DNA of 64,000 nucleotides from Euglena gracilis (GCA_039621445.1 CP154956.1:40016553-40080552), one strand, 5' to 3'. Numbered from the stretch's first letter, positions 23,743 through 35,689 are shown. Notes: generated by a model not told the origin, from the letters alone. Made by a program: numbers and translations.

Positions 23743-24693
23743 TTTGTCCTTTTTTAAAATAAATTCTCTTTGTTCTGTTGCGCATATTTTTGTGTAGAAG
23801 TGTGTAGGTGTCGGCATGGAAGGCAAATTTCGGCCGGGAAAATTGACGCCCCTGGAACAATGGGAGTCAAGGGGCATGGGTGGTCGATCCCCCCCACCTA
23901 TATGGTATATGGTATTCTTATTTATACCTATATATCAACCCCCCAGCAGGGGGGGTCGACCGGTCGGTCTGCACACAGCCCTGCACATCAACAATTCCCT
24001 TTCAAAGTCACCTATCTGTCTCTCTGGTGGGGTCTTCTTCCGCAATGGGCCGTCCACATACCACCTGAGGGGCACCAGCTGGCAGCCCCAGCAGGTGCTT
24101 GTGCTCCCGGATAGATTTTGCTGCAGAATGGACCTCCCCAGAACGGGCCTCCCCAGGGTTGTCCGGCCAGAATTTCTCCGAGGCCAACTTCTGGGCCAAC
24201 CTCCCCGCACAACGCCATGGCTACACCTGTGGTCGGTGCCTGATCCCTGACCTCCCTATCTCACCCCATCTCGTCCCGTGCCCCCCCCCCCCAAAGGTTG
24301 AACGGGAATCCCGGAAACCCTACGGTTGGCCCTTCCCTGATTTCCCGGGGCTGACTTTCTTCCGAATTTTCTGCGGCGCCGAACGATTTTGCGTTGTGCC
24401 GCGCCATGGTCTCCGTGCCTCCCCGTTCAGCGTTGCCCCTCCCCGCCCTTGGCAGCCTCCGTCGCCCCGGCGGCCCCCAGCCCGCCGCCGCGCGTGGCAG
24501 AGCCCTGGTCGGGCCACCGCGGCATTTGCGTTGCCCAGGCGGTGGGGGGTGGGGGTCCCTGACCCCGGCCTGCATGTGCTGCCACTCCACACCTCCAAAC
24601 CCCCCCCCCCCCCCTAACGGGGTGTGGACGGTTCGGAGTGGGGGGGGGGGGCGGGGGTTGGCCCCCCCCCCCCCCCCCCGCCCGGGGGCCGAC

Positions 24694-24828
24694 GGGGCCG
24701 GCACGCTGGCCAGCCACGGGCCCCTCCAGTCCCCCATCCCCTACCCTGACGCCGACGGGCTGGACCCCCACTGGAACGAGGACCACGACCGAGGGGTCGC
24801 TGTTTGGCAAATGCTGTGTGTGTTGTAG
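24694..24828 (+). CDS. Exon candidate
   Basis: It reads GAGTLASHGPLQSPIPYPDA and DGLDPHWNEDHDRGVAVW, then a stop. Splice borders are hidden in C/G runs on the left. A second block just upstream (24410-24550, SPGRATAAFALPRRWGVG) may belong with it. Confidence 0.35.
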   Translation, partial: GAGTLASHGPLQSPIPYPDADGLDPHWNEDHDRGVAVWQMLCVL

Positions 24829-25254
24829 CGAGCTTGCCCCTTCCTCTGGCAAGTGGTGGATGGGGCTGCGGTGAGGGGATTGGATGTCAGGGCTGAATGG
24901 GAATTCCGGAAACCCAACTGCCCCAACTGTTGTTGATTCCCTGGAATAGTGGTCCAACTTAACCCCTTTGTGGCGGCCCAACCTGCCCACCCGGAAAATT
25001 TTTTGGCTTCCAGAATGCACTACAAGGAATGCTTTCCCTCAGAAATATCTTGTTTGTCCCACAAAGAGGTTTGGAAACGTCAAAAACACACTGTTCCCAA
25101 GGCAATGGTGATAGGGTGTCTCGAGAATGGGGCATCTGAGCCCAAGGATGGGGAAAGTGACGCCCCCCCCCCCCCAGGCTGTTGGGGTCAACTCAATAAA
25201 CGGGGGGCGGGGGAGGGGGAGGGTGGGTGGTGGGGGAGGAGGTCGAAACCCCCC

Positions 25255-25436
25255 CCACCGGGACGTCCCGTCCTGTCCTGTCCCGCCCCGGCTCCCGCTG
25301 GCGGTGGCGCCGCCTCGCCCCCCAGCTACCCTGGCTGGTACCTGCTGCCCCGCCGCCGCCTCCTGCCTGACTCCGCCTGCCTGCTGCAGTCCAGCCTGCC
25401 CCCCCCTCCCACGGAGTGGGACACCGCCACGGTTGG
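25255..25436 (+). CDS. Exon candidate, proline-rich
   Basis: It reads SYPGWYLLPRRRLLPDSA, CLLQSSLPPPPTEWDTATV, then GTTGGT. Left border uncertain. Confidence 0.35.
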
Positions 25437-25751
25437 TTTGACACCGCCATGGTTGGTTTCCGCAGGTCCGCACTGGAGCCTGGGACGGGGGCGAACACAT
25501 ACGTTTTCATACAAGTCAACCTTTGTGGACCACACCCCACCCCAAGCCCAAAAGCCTCTGCCAGCTGATGGGCTGTGGTGATGGTGTGCAACGCCCCAGC
25601 CAGCTCTGCTGCGGCGCACCCTGCAAACCCGAGGCCAGCCCAGTGAAAGCTAAAGTTGCAGTTTGCCACCCGTCCAAATGCCAATCCAAACCTCAACCTG
25701 GAAGGATGCGACTGGTCCGTCCTGTAATCCTTTTTTTTCCATGGCGGGACG

Positions 25752-26018
25752 ATGCACCTCGGCCCCAATTCCCCCCACGTCGGGGCCACTGGCCTGCTCT
25801 GCAAATCTGGACCCGCCGAGCCCGATTGCAGCGGCACAGCGGGCCGGCACCAGCCCGTCCCCCGGAGGCCGCTTTGTCCTCTCCTTGGACCCCGTCCTGC
25901 CCTTCGAAGACGAGGTCCAGGCCGGGGAGGAGGGGGTGGGACCGGGATGGCAGCCAATAATGCCCCGGGTGGCGTGGGGCGCCGTGGACTTTGTCGTGGG
26001 CGGTGCAGACCCCCATTG
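25752..26018 (+). CDS. Exon candidate
   Basis: It reads GPLACSANLDPPSPIAAA, then RFVLSLDPVLPFEDEVQAG and WQPIMPRVAWGAVDFVVG, then a stop at 26018. Codon-like G/C bias at third positions is strong. Borders are not firm. Confidence 0.4.
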
Positions 26019-26199
26019 AGAGGCTGTGGACGGTCACCAACCCAAGGAAACTGTCAGGGTGCTGTCAAACCTGTCAGTGAACCTCCCCCTCCAGGAAGTC
26101 AGGTCCTGCCTGCCTTTCCTGGTACAACACGACCTGTGTTCGCAGAGGGATAGGAAGCTGTCAAAATCCCTGAGCACTGTCGAAAAGCCATCCCTACCT

Positions 26200-28010
26200 C
26201 ACAAATGAGGGTTGGTTTTGTACTGGTGGGGGGAGGGTCTGGAACCAAAAAAAATAATTTTCCTCCCCAGCGCTTGCATCGGAAAAGTCATGTTTTTTTT
26301 AGGTTTATAGGTTGGTTTTGTTGAATTTGCCGAGAAAAAACACCCAAAAGCACAGGTTTGGGCCTTTTTTAACTCCCCTCAAGAATTTTTTGGCATTTGG
26401 CGCCCTTTTTTTCTCCCTGGGGGAAGGGGGTGGGGAGTGGGAGTGGGGTTACCCCTCCCCCTCCTCCGGGGACTGGTCCCGGACTACCCCCAATTGTTGG
26501 ACAGTGTTGCACCGTTTCACCAAACCTTCATGCAGTTTTCATGTCGCAACTGGTGCCGAAATCACGTCACGCCTCGTGATTTCGGCCTGCACTGCCTACG
26601 TAGGCCTGCACTGCCTACGCTCTGGGGTTGCGGAGGAGATGGTGGCCACTGGCAACCTGACGGCGCACTCCACGGATTTGGAGGCAGTCCCTTCCTCTCA
26701 GGCGGACCCGCCTACGCTGTCGCTGTGGCCCGCTGGACACTGCAGCCGGCGGAAATCTTTTTAGCCCATACAATGGCATCGAATGTCCCGCCGGCCTACC
26801 TTTCTGCGATGATGATGTTGCGTGGAATCACAGAATCACGAGCGGGGATATGGATGGCGCTCGTGTCAGGTTGCCTTTACCTCTCATACTGTCCTGCTGC
26901 CCCCCCCCCCCCCCCGTCCGGCTGGCTTCCCCTCTCAACCCCATTGGTGCCGCTTGGACCCGCCTGCCACCGACGTTCTGGGCCGGGGCAGCGCTGGGTC
27001 GCAGTCGGAGCCGCCTCCGGAGCCCCTCGGGGTATGGCTCACCCCGGCCCCGGCCATGCCAGCATTTGTACACACGCACGACGGCTTGGGGGAGGGGTCT
27101 GGGGTTCAACAATGAGCAAGGGGTTCTCCCACGGACGAAAGGGCTTCTCCTTTAAACCCAATCTGTGTGCCCATCTCCATTTGGTGCATTCTCTGTGGGA
27201 GGGGGGACTGTTGCATAGGTTCAGAGGAAGGTAACACCACACATGGGGAACCAACTTGGTGACAGTCACAGATCAGTCATAGCAAGCGGCAGGGCGGTGG
27301 GTGTGTATGTTCGTGGTATATGCATGCTTGTGCACGTGCATGGGTGCGTGTGGGCTTTTGGGCGGGTGTTGGTATGCCTAAATGAATGATGGTGTGGACC
27401 ACGTGGATTCCCATCTCGACCTAACGTTCACCAGTGAGCAAAGTGTCCAGCGCGCCAAAAGTTTAATGTTGTATTTAAATTTAACAGTCTTTTTCGATGC
27501 CCCCCCCCCCTTTTGGTGGTCTTTGCTGGAGTTTGGGACAGAATCCAGGACGTGTTTTTATTAACTAGATTAAAGCATTCTTTGACTGCAATTTCACCAA
27601 GTTTTTTTTTGGAAAGGTTATTTCAATTTCCGCCAAAGGAAGCCATTTGCAATAATTTACATGGCACATCATTTTGATGTGATGCTTCACAAATCTTTTC
27701 ACACTGATGGTTGTGGAGGGGATGGGGAGACTTTCTATTCGGGAGGAGCAGCACCTTTTTCCAGTTCTGGACCCCATCGAAGAAACCCAAGTCCTACAGC
27801 CGCCCAAAGGACGGAGGGGCAGTGGGGATATTTCTCTTTACAATGCTCCAAATTTCGTCGAAATGGGGCAGAGATTGGACGAAAATGGACTCGCAGCTCA
27901 AATTCTGGTCCAGGACCCATTTTTTTTTGGATTCCTTCACAACCCACCCCTGTTTTGGGGACCCCTTCCCCAAAACGGGGTTTCCTCGTCTCCTAAACGG
28001 AGTCTCCCAG
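26200..28010. other. Mostly non-coding, one weak exon island
   Basis: An island near 26630-26765 (EEMVATGNLTAHSTDLEAV) could be an exon. A short direct duplication CCTGCACTGCCTACG occurs twice near 26587-26620. The rest, including 27060-28010, shows nothing I can support. Confidence 0.4.
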
Positions 28011-28068
28011 CAGCCTTTTTCTTTCCACCTCTGCCAGACCATCACCAGCAACGCCCGCCTCTCTCTCC

Positions 28069-28295
28069 TCACCCTGTGGAAACAGCACGGCTGCCGTTCG
28101 GTGCAGGAGTCCCCCCCCCCACCGTGGGGCGCTGCGGATGACAAGGAGGAGCCAGAGGCGGCGGAGCAGCCTCCGGCCCCGCGCCACCCCGGCCCGCAGC
28201 CCTACGCCGCCTACGGGGCACGGCGGCGGCGGTGCTCGGAGTTTGGCCCCCGCGCCTGGGCCGCGCCTCCGGAGGGCGAAGGCAGCGGAGGCTGA
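28069..28295 (+). CDS. Exon candidate, acidic then arginine-rich
   Basis: It reads LTLWKQHGCRSVQESPPPP, then DDKEEPEAAEQPPAPRHPG and ARRRRCSEFGPRAWAAPP. The CTCTCTCCTCACCCTGTGG stretch is pyrimidine-rich but no clear AG is fixed. Confidence 0.35.
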
Positions 28296-28569
28296 GAGAA
28301 TTCTCCAGCATGTCTGGACACGGCTCTGGAAGAAGAGAAGTCCTGGGGACGTGGCAGAGCTATCTTCCAGGTCCAGGGGATTTCTCAAGCTGGATCACAC
28401 CCTAACCCCCCCCCCCCCCCCTGGGGGGTGTCCATCCAGCCACCACCTTTTTCCAGGCAGCAGCTGGTGATAACCCCCGGGTCGATCGGTAATAACTTAC
28501 CCAAAAAATATCTGAAAAGGTGGTTGAGTATGGCCAAAAAAATGGCCTTTTTGAGGTTTTTTTTTTGGG

Positions 28570-28790
28570 TTTTCTTAATTCCAACCAATTCCAATCCAGC
28601 TGGATAGGGCTTTTTTTTGCTTGTTTTGGGGTACCCGCCAGGTCTGCCTGGCAGCCGGCAGGACCCACCTCCCTGGACCCCCCACCCCCTGGGGGGGTCC
28701 AGGGGGTCCAGCAAGCACCTGTTGCCAGGGAACTGGCTGGACCCCCCCCCCCCGGGGTCCGAAAGAAGTTCCCTGTCCAAGTCCGGCAGG
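28570..28790. repeat. Dispersed repeat family F3, copy 2
   Basis: It matches 22680-22950 in order and wording. A further C/G-run block with GTCCATCCAGCC lies just left at 28400-28480 and may be part of the same insertion. Confidence 0.6.
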
Positions 28791-28841
28791 GGGGACTATA
28801 GCCAGCTGGCCTTGGGGTTGTGGCCCAGCCCTGCCCCTCCA

Positions 28842-29100
28842 CCGGAGCGCCGCTGCGCCAGCCTGGTGGCGGTGGCAGAGGACGACCCCTCGGCCAGCCC
28901 CGCCTTCCCACCGCGCCGGGCCTGGGCCCCGGCCCAGATGGCGGAGGCGGTGGAGCCGGACGCCGCCCGCGGGCGGCGCTGTCCCATGTTGGGCGTCCAA
29001 GTGGGGAGGTGTGCTGTGGGGGGCTGCGTTGGTTTTGATAGCCACGGCCAAGCTGCGGCGAGCTGCGACTGGCCCGCCGCAGTCACACATGCTGTGGAAC
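28842..29100 (+). CDS. Exon candidate
   Basis: It reads [20 protein letters not shown], then [20 protein letters not shown] and [18 protein letters not shown]. The right side ends in the CA microsatellite, so the true donor should lie before 29110. Confidence 0.35.
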
Positions 29101-29116
29101 AGACTTTGAAGCCCTA

Positions 29117-29233
<117 letters not shown>

Positions 29234-29662
29234 TGGTGAAATTCCCCCCTCGAATTGCACATCGCCCCAGTTGTGCGCACCCCTTAATTATGTGCACCCC
29301 TGGAGGACCAAATATTTCCTCCCTAAAAAATTCATGCACCCAAAATCACGGCCAAGCCTGCCAAGTACGTTCTGTTTCAATGAAATTCTCCCATCAGGCC
29401 CCATGTTTTAGGTGCCTGATGAATTTGAAAGGGTGTGACACAATGCAATAATACCCCCCCCCCAATAATAACTGCACAGGTGTGCACTTTTTAGGAACCA
29501 AATTTCGTTGTGTGCACTTCTTAGGGCGGGTCCAAGCACCGACCTTGTCTAAGCACCACCCCCTGGTTTTCACCCATCAATCAAAGGTCATCTTTTGGGA
29601 AGCACTTTTCCCCCTGTTTTTTTTTATGAGATGTTTCTCAAAATTTTTTGGCATTGCAGAAA

Positions 29663-30012
29663 CTCCTGAACATACCATTGCTTAACACCTGTCCTACCCC
29701 ACCCCCCGGGGGTGATTGACTGGTTTTTTCAGAGTGACGGATTGGTTTTTTTTTGTCCCAGAGCCCCCCCCCCCCCCCAGGGGGGTGGGGTAGGCCCGAA
29801 AAAATAAAAAAGTTGCTGGTTTGGCGCCGGAGGGGCCGGAAAATTTTTGATTTTTGCGCCTTTTTTTTGGCACATTTTCCTTGCCTCCTGAAGAGTGGCC
29901 CACCCCCCCCCCCCACCCCGGGGGGTAAAGTGACTGACTGGTTTTTTCGGAGTGGAAAGTGACCCCCTCCCCCCCCCCCGCGGGGGTCGCTAAGCAATGG
30001 TATGCTCCTGAA
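29663..30012. mobile_element. 334-bp MITE with 8-bp target duplication
   Basis: The element 29671-30004 starts CATACCATTGCTTA and ends with the exact complement read backwards. It is flanked by CTCCTGAA at 29663-29670 and 30005-30012. An 8-bp duplication and ends starting CA fit hAT-type (or P-type) non-autonomous elements. Inside are C/G runs, GGGGTGATTGACTGG and GTGACTGACTGG copies in one orientation, and GGCGCCGGA. It has no coding capacity. Confidence 0.85.
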
Positions 30013-30052
30013 GCTTGGTTTGGCGAAATATCGAGCCACCACCCCGGGGGGG

Positions 30053-30437
30053 TTACGGTAGGAGGATGCTCAAGCTCGAGCGCTCAAGCTTGAGCATCCT
30101 TGAGCGTTTTTAAGCCCCCCCCTCGAGAGGGGGGGGGCTTAGCGAGCATCCTCGAGCGTCACTCGAGGATGCTCATGAGCATCCTTGAGCACACTCGAGG
30201 ATGCTCATGAGCATCCTTGAGCATGCTCAAGGATGCTCATGAGCATCCTCGAGCGTCGCTCAAGGATGCTCATGAGCATCCTCGAGCGACACTCGAGGAT
30301 GCTCATGAGCATCCTTGAGCGACCTCGAACGACCTCCGACAACACTCGAGGATGCTCATGAGCATCCTCGAGCGGCACTCGAGGATGCTCATGAGCATCC
30401 TTGAGCGACCTTGAGCGATATGTCGAGCATCCTCCTA
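30053..30437. repeat. Left palindromic arm of the foldback element
   Basis: At least six copies of the perfect palindrome GGATGCTCATGAGCATCC, most flanked by CTCGAG or CTTGAG, are joined by short links such as CGACACTCGA. The arm starts GTAGGAGGATGCTC and ends GAGCATCCTCCTAC. A further palindrome of C run, CTCGAG, G run lies at about 30112-30141. Confidence 0.85.
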
Positions 30438-30489
30438 CTGTCATGCTTGCATGTATCACGGGACCACAAAAAGAAACACATGTCTTCCC

Positions 30490-31640
30490 AAGGGATTTTG
30501 GGGCCCTCGAACAGTTGAGCAACAGAAGGGATTTGCCCCCCAAAACGACTTGGAAACACAAGCGGTTTGCCCCCCAAAACGGCTTGGAAACAAAAGGGAT
30601 TTCCCCCCAAAACGACTTGGAAACACAAGGGATTTTGTTATTTTTGGGGCCCTCGAACCGTTGAGCAACAGAAGGGATTTGCCCCCCAGAACGATTTGGA
30701 AACACAAGGGATTTGCCCCCAAAACGACTTGGAAACACAAGGGATTTTGTTATTTTGGGGCCCTCGAACAGTTGAGCAACAGAAGGGATTTGCCCCCCAA
30801 AACGACTTGGAAACACAAGGGGTTTGCCCCTCAGAACGACTTGGAAACACAAGGGATTTGCCCCCAAAACGACTTGGAAAAACAAGGGATTTTGTTATTT
30901 TGGGGCCCTCGAACCGTTGAGCAACAGAAGGGATTTGCCCCCCAGAACGATTTGGAAACACAAGGGGTTTGCCCCCAAACGACTTGGAAACACAAGGGAT
31001 TTTGTTATTTTGGGGCCCTCGAACAGTTGAGCAACAGAAGGGATTTGCCTCTCAGAACGACTTGGAAACACAAGGGATTTCCCCCCAAAACGACTTGGAA
31101 ACACAAGGGATTTTGTTATTTTTGGGGCCCTCGAACCGTTGAGCAACAGAAGGGATTTGCCCCCCAGAACGATTTGGAAACACAAGGGGTTTGCCCCCAA
31201 AACGACTTGGAAACACAAGGGATTTTGTTATTTTGGGGCCCTCGAACAGTTGAGCAACAGAAGGGATTTGCCCCCCAAAACGACTTGGAAACACAAGGGG
31301 TTTGCCCCTCAGAACGACTTGGAAACACAAGGGATTTTGTTATTTTGGGGCCCTCGAACAGTTGAGCAACAGAAGGGATTTGCCCCTCAGAACGACTTGG
31401 AAACACAAGGGATTTCCCCCCAAAACGACTTGGAAACACAAGGGATTTTGTTATTTTGGGGCCCTCGAACCGTTGAGCAACAGAAGGGATTTGCCCCCCC
31501 CCCCAAAACGATTTGGAAACACAAGGAATTTGCCCCCCAAAACGACTTGGAAACACAAGGGATTTTGTTATTTTGGGGCCCTCGAACAGTTGAGCATCAG
31601 AAGGGATTTGCCCCCCCAAAACGATTTGGAAACACAAGGA
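30490..31640. repeat. Central array of the foldback element, ten units
   Basis: Units of about 109-146 bp each contain GGGGCCCTCGAAC, then A or C, then GTTGAG, AGAAGGGATTTGCCCC, and one to three copies of AACGACTTGGAAACACAAGG. The anchor occurs at about 30501, 30647, 30758, 30903, 31012, 31126, 31236, 31348, 31459 and 31576. The marker base alternates A, C, A, C, A, C, A, A, C, A, so the real unit is a dimer. Both strands stay open for 200-300 codons by periodicity. Confidence 0.85.
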
Positions 31641-32020
31641 GGATGCTCATGAGCATCCTCGAGCGACACTCGAGGATGCTCATGAGCATCCTTGAGCGAC
31701 CTCGAACGACCTCCGAGAACACTCGAGGATGCTCATGAGCATCCTCGAGTGTCACTCGAGGATGCTCATGAGCATCCTTGAGCGACCACCAACGACCTCC
31801 GAAGTCACTCGAGGATGCTCATGAGAATCCTCGAGCCGCCCTCGAGTATGCGCATGGGCTTCCTTGAGCACACGCGAGGATGCTCATGACCATCCTTGAG
31901 TGTGCTCGAGGATGCTCATGAGCATCCTCGAGTGACGCTCGAGGATGCTCATGAGCATCCTCGAGCGACACTCAAGGATGCTCATGAGCATCCTCCTACG
32001 GAGCATCCTCCTAGCGTAAC
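31641..32020. repeat. Right palindromic arm of the foldback element
   Basis: It has the same palindromes and links as the left arm, including CGACCTCGAACGACCTCCGA, which occurs in both arms near 30319 and 31696. Several units are mutated near 31830-31880. It ends with two copies of GGAGCATCCTCCTA. Confidence 0.85.
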
Positions 32021-32138
32021 CCTCCCCCACCACCCCGCCTGGTCCTCACCCACTTGGTCAGGCCTGCGGTATTACCATGTGTCCCATCCGTCCCCGTCGT
32101 CGGAGGGGGAAGTCGGATTTGCCCCCTCCCCCCCTCAG

Positions 32139-32309
32139 TAGCGCCACCGAGCACCGCCCCGGCCCGGACAGCTCCGAACTGCGGGTCCCACCCCCTCGCC
32201 GCGGCGGTCGCCAATGGTCGACCACGGCCCCGCCGTCGCCCTCGGCAGATCCCCAAGCCCCTCCGGTGCAGACCCCCCGATGACGTTCGTCCCGTGTCCA
32301 ACGACCACC
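32139..32309 (+). CDS. Exon candidate, Arg/Pro-rich, with good splice borders
   Basis: It is bounded by TCCCCCCCTCAG and GTAAGG. Only one frame is open across the whole block; it reads VANGRPRPRRRPRQIPKP and LRCRPPDDVRPVSNDHR. The borders are more convincing than the peptide. Confidence 0.4.
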
Positions 32310-32944
32310 GTAAGGATCGATAGGTTGAATTCTCCCTTGCAAAGTGCAATGTGCTGTTGCTCTTGTCTGTTGTTGTTGCCCGAGCAAAACAGCCCAGGAA
32401 GTTCCAGTGCAATTACATCCAATGTCCATGAATGCCCGGTTTCCCGGGGGGTGGGGGGGGGTGGGGGTTGGGTCGAGTGGGTCCCTCGCTGGAGGCGGGG
32501 TTTCCCTCCGTTTTCGGCCCGAAGTGCCGAAATAATTTTTGGACCCCAAAATTGACCCCCCTGCAAAAGTGGGCCCCCCGAGCCCCAGGGGGTGGGTCAG
32601 GGCAGTCCGGGAATCGGCCAAACAGCCAGGGTGGTGGCTGGGGGTGTCAAACACCACCAGGCCTTCACGTACAGCCCTGGGGTGGGTGGGTGGGTGGGTC
32701 CGGACCCCCCTCCCGGGTCCTAAAAAAAAAACAACACCCGAGCCAAAGTGACGATATCATCAAAAGGGCAAAAACAGCTTAAAATGCCCATATATCGCCA
32801 CCAATGGCCAGTTTTTGTCAACATGGGGTCCCCCCTTTTAACTTGTCTGACGACCCCCCTGGTTTGGAGACAAACATTGGCTTTTTCTTTAACGACTGCC
32901 TCCTTGGTTGGAGACAAGCATTAGTGGTCGTCAGACCAGGCTGT

Positions 32945-33235
32945 ATCTTAGTCGGGTGCCGACCCCACCCGGGGGGGGGGGGTGCCTGCCTGGGCAGGCA
33001 CTCCAAGGCACTCCAAATCCGACCCCCCCGGGGGGGGGGGTAGGGCACACGGCCAAAAGTGCCCTAGCACAGACCCGGTGCCGAAGGCGCTGGGGAGCCA
33101 AAAAATGGCCTATTTTCAAAGGAATGTGCCTGGGCACAGGCCGAAATCCGACCCCCCCCCCCCGGGGGGTAGTGCCTGCCTGGGGAGGCACCCCAAGGCA
33201 CCCCGGACCCCCTCCCCCCCGGGGTTGGTAAAAAA
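32945..33235. repeat. Dispersed repeat family F1, copy 2
   Basis: It is the partner of 16401-16670. Internally it has two similar halves, each C run, G run, then (T/A)GTGCCTGCCTGG and GGCAC(T/C)CC. Confidence 0.6.
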
Positions 33236-33252
33236 CAGCCTGCGTCAGACAC

Positions 33253-33401
33253 TAACTTTGGAGAATGACCTGAATAAGTGACGTTGAGCTTCCGCAGTAT
33301 CAGCATTGTAGCTCAGGAGGGTTGTACCTCCCTCCCTCTGAGTAATAATGCTGATACTGCGGAAGCTCAACATCACACATTCAGGTCATTCTCCAAAGTT
33401 A
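33253..33401. repeat. Long perfect-type hairpin, 55-bp arms
   Basis: The arm 33253-33307 and the arm 33347-33401 are complementary at 52 of 55 positions, with a 39-base loop. The arms start TAACTTTGGAGAATGACC. Such a fold could be a snap-back MITE or a small-RNA precursor. No target duplication is evident. Confidence 0.8.
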
Positions 33402-33544
33402 TCCCCTGTGCTGTGCCATTTTTGGCCACCAACATTAACCCCAAAATTGGGTCCCCAGCCCCCTTTTTGTGTTGGCAATCCCCTTCCCCTAGTCCTAAAA
33501 GTCCTCTGTTTGGGTGGCAAACGTCTGCCGGGCTGCCAACCGAG

Positions 33545-33704
33545 GAGGAGATGGGGAGAGGAACCTGCTAAGCAGGCGGTGGAACATGTCTCTGCGCAGC
33601 CATAACTCCCCCTCCCCATTCTGGGAACGCATCTCCGCCGATGGGTCCGCAGACTGCTTCCTTTTGTTGAAGGCGCACATGCAGAGTTTGGGTTCCTTGC
33701 TGTG
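33545..33704 (+). CDS. Exon candidate ending in a stop
   Basis: It reads NLLSRRWNMSLRSHNSPSPF and WERISADGSADCFLLLKAHM, then a stop at 33702. There are no C/G runs inside, in contrast to both flanks. Confidence 0.4.
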
Positions 33705-34294
33705 AAGAAAAGGAGCTGCCGGGGAAGCTGTAGGCAGGCGTTGCTTAAGAAAATTTGACCTCCCCGGGGGGTCCAGCCAGCCAGCAACCTTCTGGCCCTG
33801 GACCCCCTCCCCCCCCAACAACGAGTTTCATTTATTTATTTCCAGCCCTTCAGGACGGTAACGGATTTTTTGCTTTCGGGGGTGCAAAAATGGACTAAAA
33901 ATGGACAAAAATGGGTCGGGAAAAAGCAGGACATTTTGGGGTCAAAAATCCGTTTTTTTTGTAAATTTGGCAGTTTTTTTTTGGACATTTTTGCATTTTC
34001 TATTTTTTTTGATACCCGGTTCGGACCCGGGTCGGGCCCAGCTACAGCCTGGGACCCGGGGGTTCAACCAGCAGCCTTTTTTCCATCCAGCCCAAATTTT
34101 CCAGCCTCTGAGTTGGACCCGGGGGGGGGTCCTTAAGCAACGCCCTGGCTGTGGGTTTTATTTTGGGCGGCAGCGTTCTCTGGAAGCTGCCTCCCATTTT
34201 CTGCCTCTACTATGGGTCTTCGCAATCTGCATTATTTTGCCTACGCGGCTGAAATACAGTTGTGTGCCTGACGTCCCCCTCTCGTGCCACAGCA

Positions 34295-34858
<564 letters not shown>

Positions 34859-34963
34859 ACCCCACCCCACCCCACCCCACCCCACCCTACACCACACCAC
34901 ACCACACCACACCACACCACACCACACCACACCACACCACACCACACCACACCACACCACACC
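34859..34963. repeat. CCCAC then ACCAC pentanucleotide repeats
   Basis: It directly abuts the GCAC array and grades from CCCAC to CACAC(C) units. Confidence 0.95.
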
Positions 34964-35149
34964 ACTTTGTTGACACTCTGACAAATCGTGCTCCTGCAAA
35001 CCGTCGCTCCCGCGTTCCCTTTCACAGTGCACTGTTTCCCACACCGAGTCCTGCGCCGGGGGGTGAACCGGCCTGCCCCCCTCATGCACGGCGCACACAG
35101 CCCGTGCCACACGGAACATATATCTCTGTGTTCCGTTTCTCCGCCGGAA

Positions 35150-35338
35150 GGGGATAGCAGATGGGTTGCCTGGCACGAAGAGCTCAGAAAGCACTCCGCT
35201 GTTTTACGTCGTTTGGCTGTGGTGGCTTATGGCATTGGTTTTTGCTGCACGTTGCAGTGGGTTGCGTTGCAGAGGGTTGGCAATCTGCCAGCCCTGACAC
35301 AGGCCAGCCCCCTGCCTTTGCCCTGTCTGCCCTTGTGA
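35150..35338 (+). CDS. Exon candidate with hydrophobic segment
   Basis: It reads GDSRWVAWHEELRKHSAVL and then LAVVAYGIGFCCTLQWVAL, a possible membrane helix after a basic stretch, then a stop at 35336. Borders are unclear. Confidence 0.35.
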   Translation, partial: GDSRWVAWHEELRKHSAVLRRLAVVAYGIGFCCTLQWVALQRVGNLPALTQASPLPLPCLPL

Positions 35339-35689
35339 GCCCTCGATCTTCGTTCTGGCTGCGAAGGCAGTCGAGATTGTGTTCCTCGAGGGGGGGGGTC
35401 CGCCATTTTGGTCCAAGTGTGGCCAAGTGTGGCGACTGCGCCAGCCCCCCCCCCCCTTCCCTCTCTCCAGTAAGCCCTTTGTGCCAACGCCATTCCCATT
35501 GGGCGAATTGTCTGCCCCCCTGCTTCCCACCTTTCTCATGCCTCGGTCCTCATGCCTCCGTCCCACCCCCGAACCGCACCAGCGCTTTGCTGCCCCAGTT
35601 GCCTGAGACAGGGGGGGCGCCATCCATGGCTGGGAAAGTCCCATTCGGTCCGCTCGCTTTCCTGGCCCCAAAGTTGTTCCTGTGCTGGG

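Larger units (their letters stand above)
30047..32026. mobile_element. Foldback-like element, 1.98 kb
   Basis: The ends are near-identical inverted repeats: GGTTACG, then G or C, then TAGGAGGATGCTC at 30051-30071, with its complement at 32001-32022. CCACCACCCCG stands directly outside both ends (30036-30046 and 32027-32037), a candidate 11-bp target duplication. Long arms made of short palindromes flank a central tandem array. This layout is that of foldback elements, in which long terminal inverted repeats are built from short tandem repeats. No transposase is encoded; long frames in the array are periodic artefacts. Confidence 0.75.

Noticed and set aside
30451-31365. 304-codon repetitive protein (QNDLETQG repeats) on plus and a 226-codon one on minus
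   Set aside because: Both strands are open because of repeat periodicity inside a foldback-like element; no start context, no splice or conservation argument.
32058-32657. 199-codon minus-strand frame
   Set aside because: It crosses C/G runs, has no protein-like composition, and lies opposite the plus-strand exon candidate at 32139-32309.
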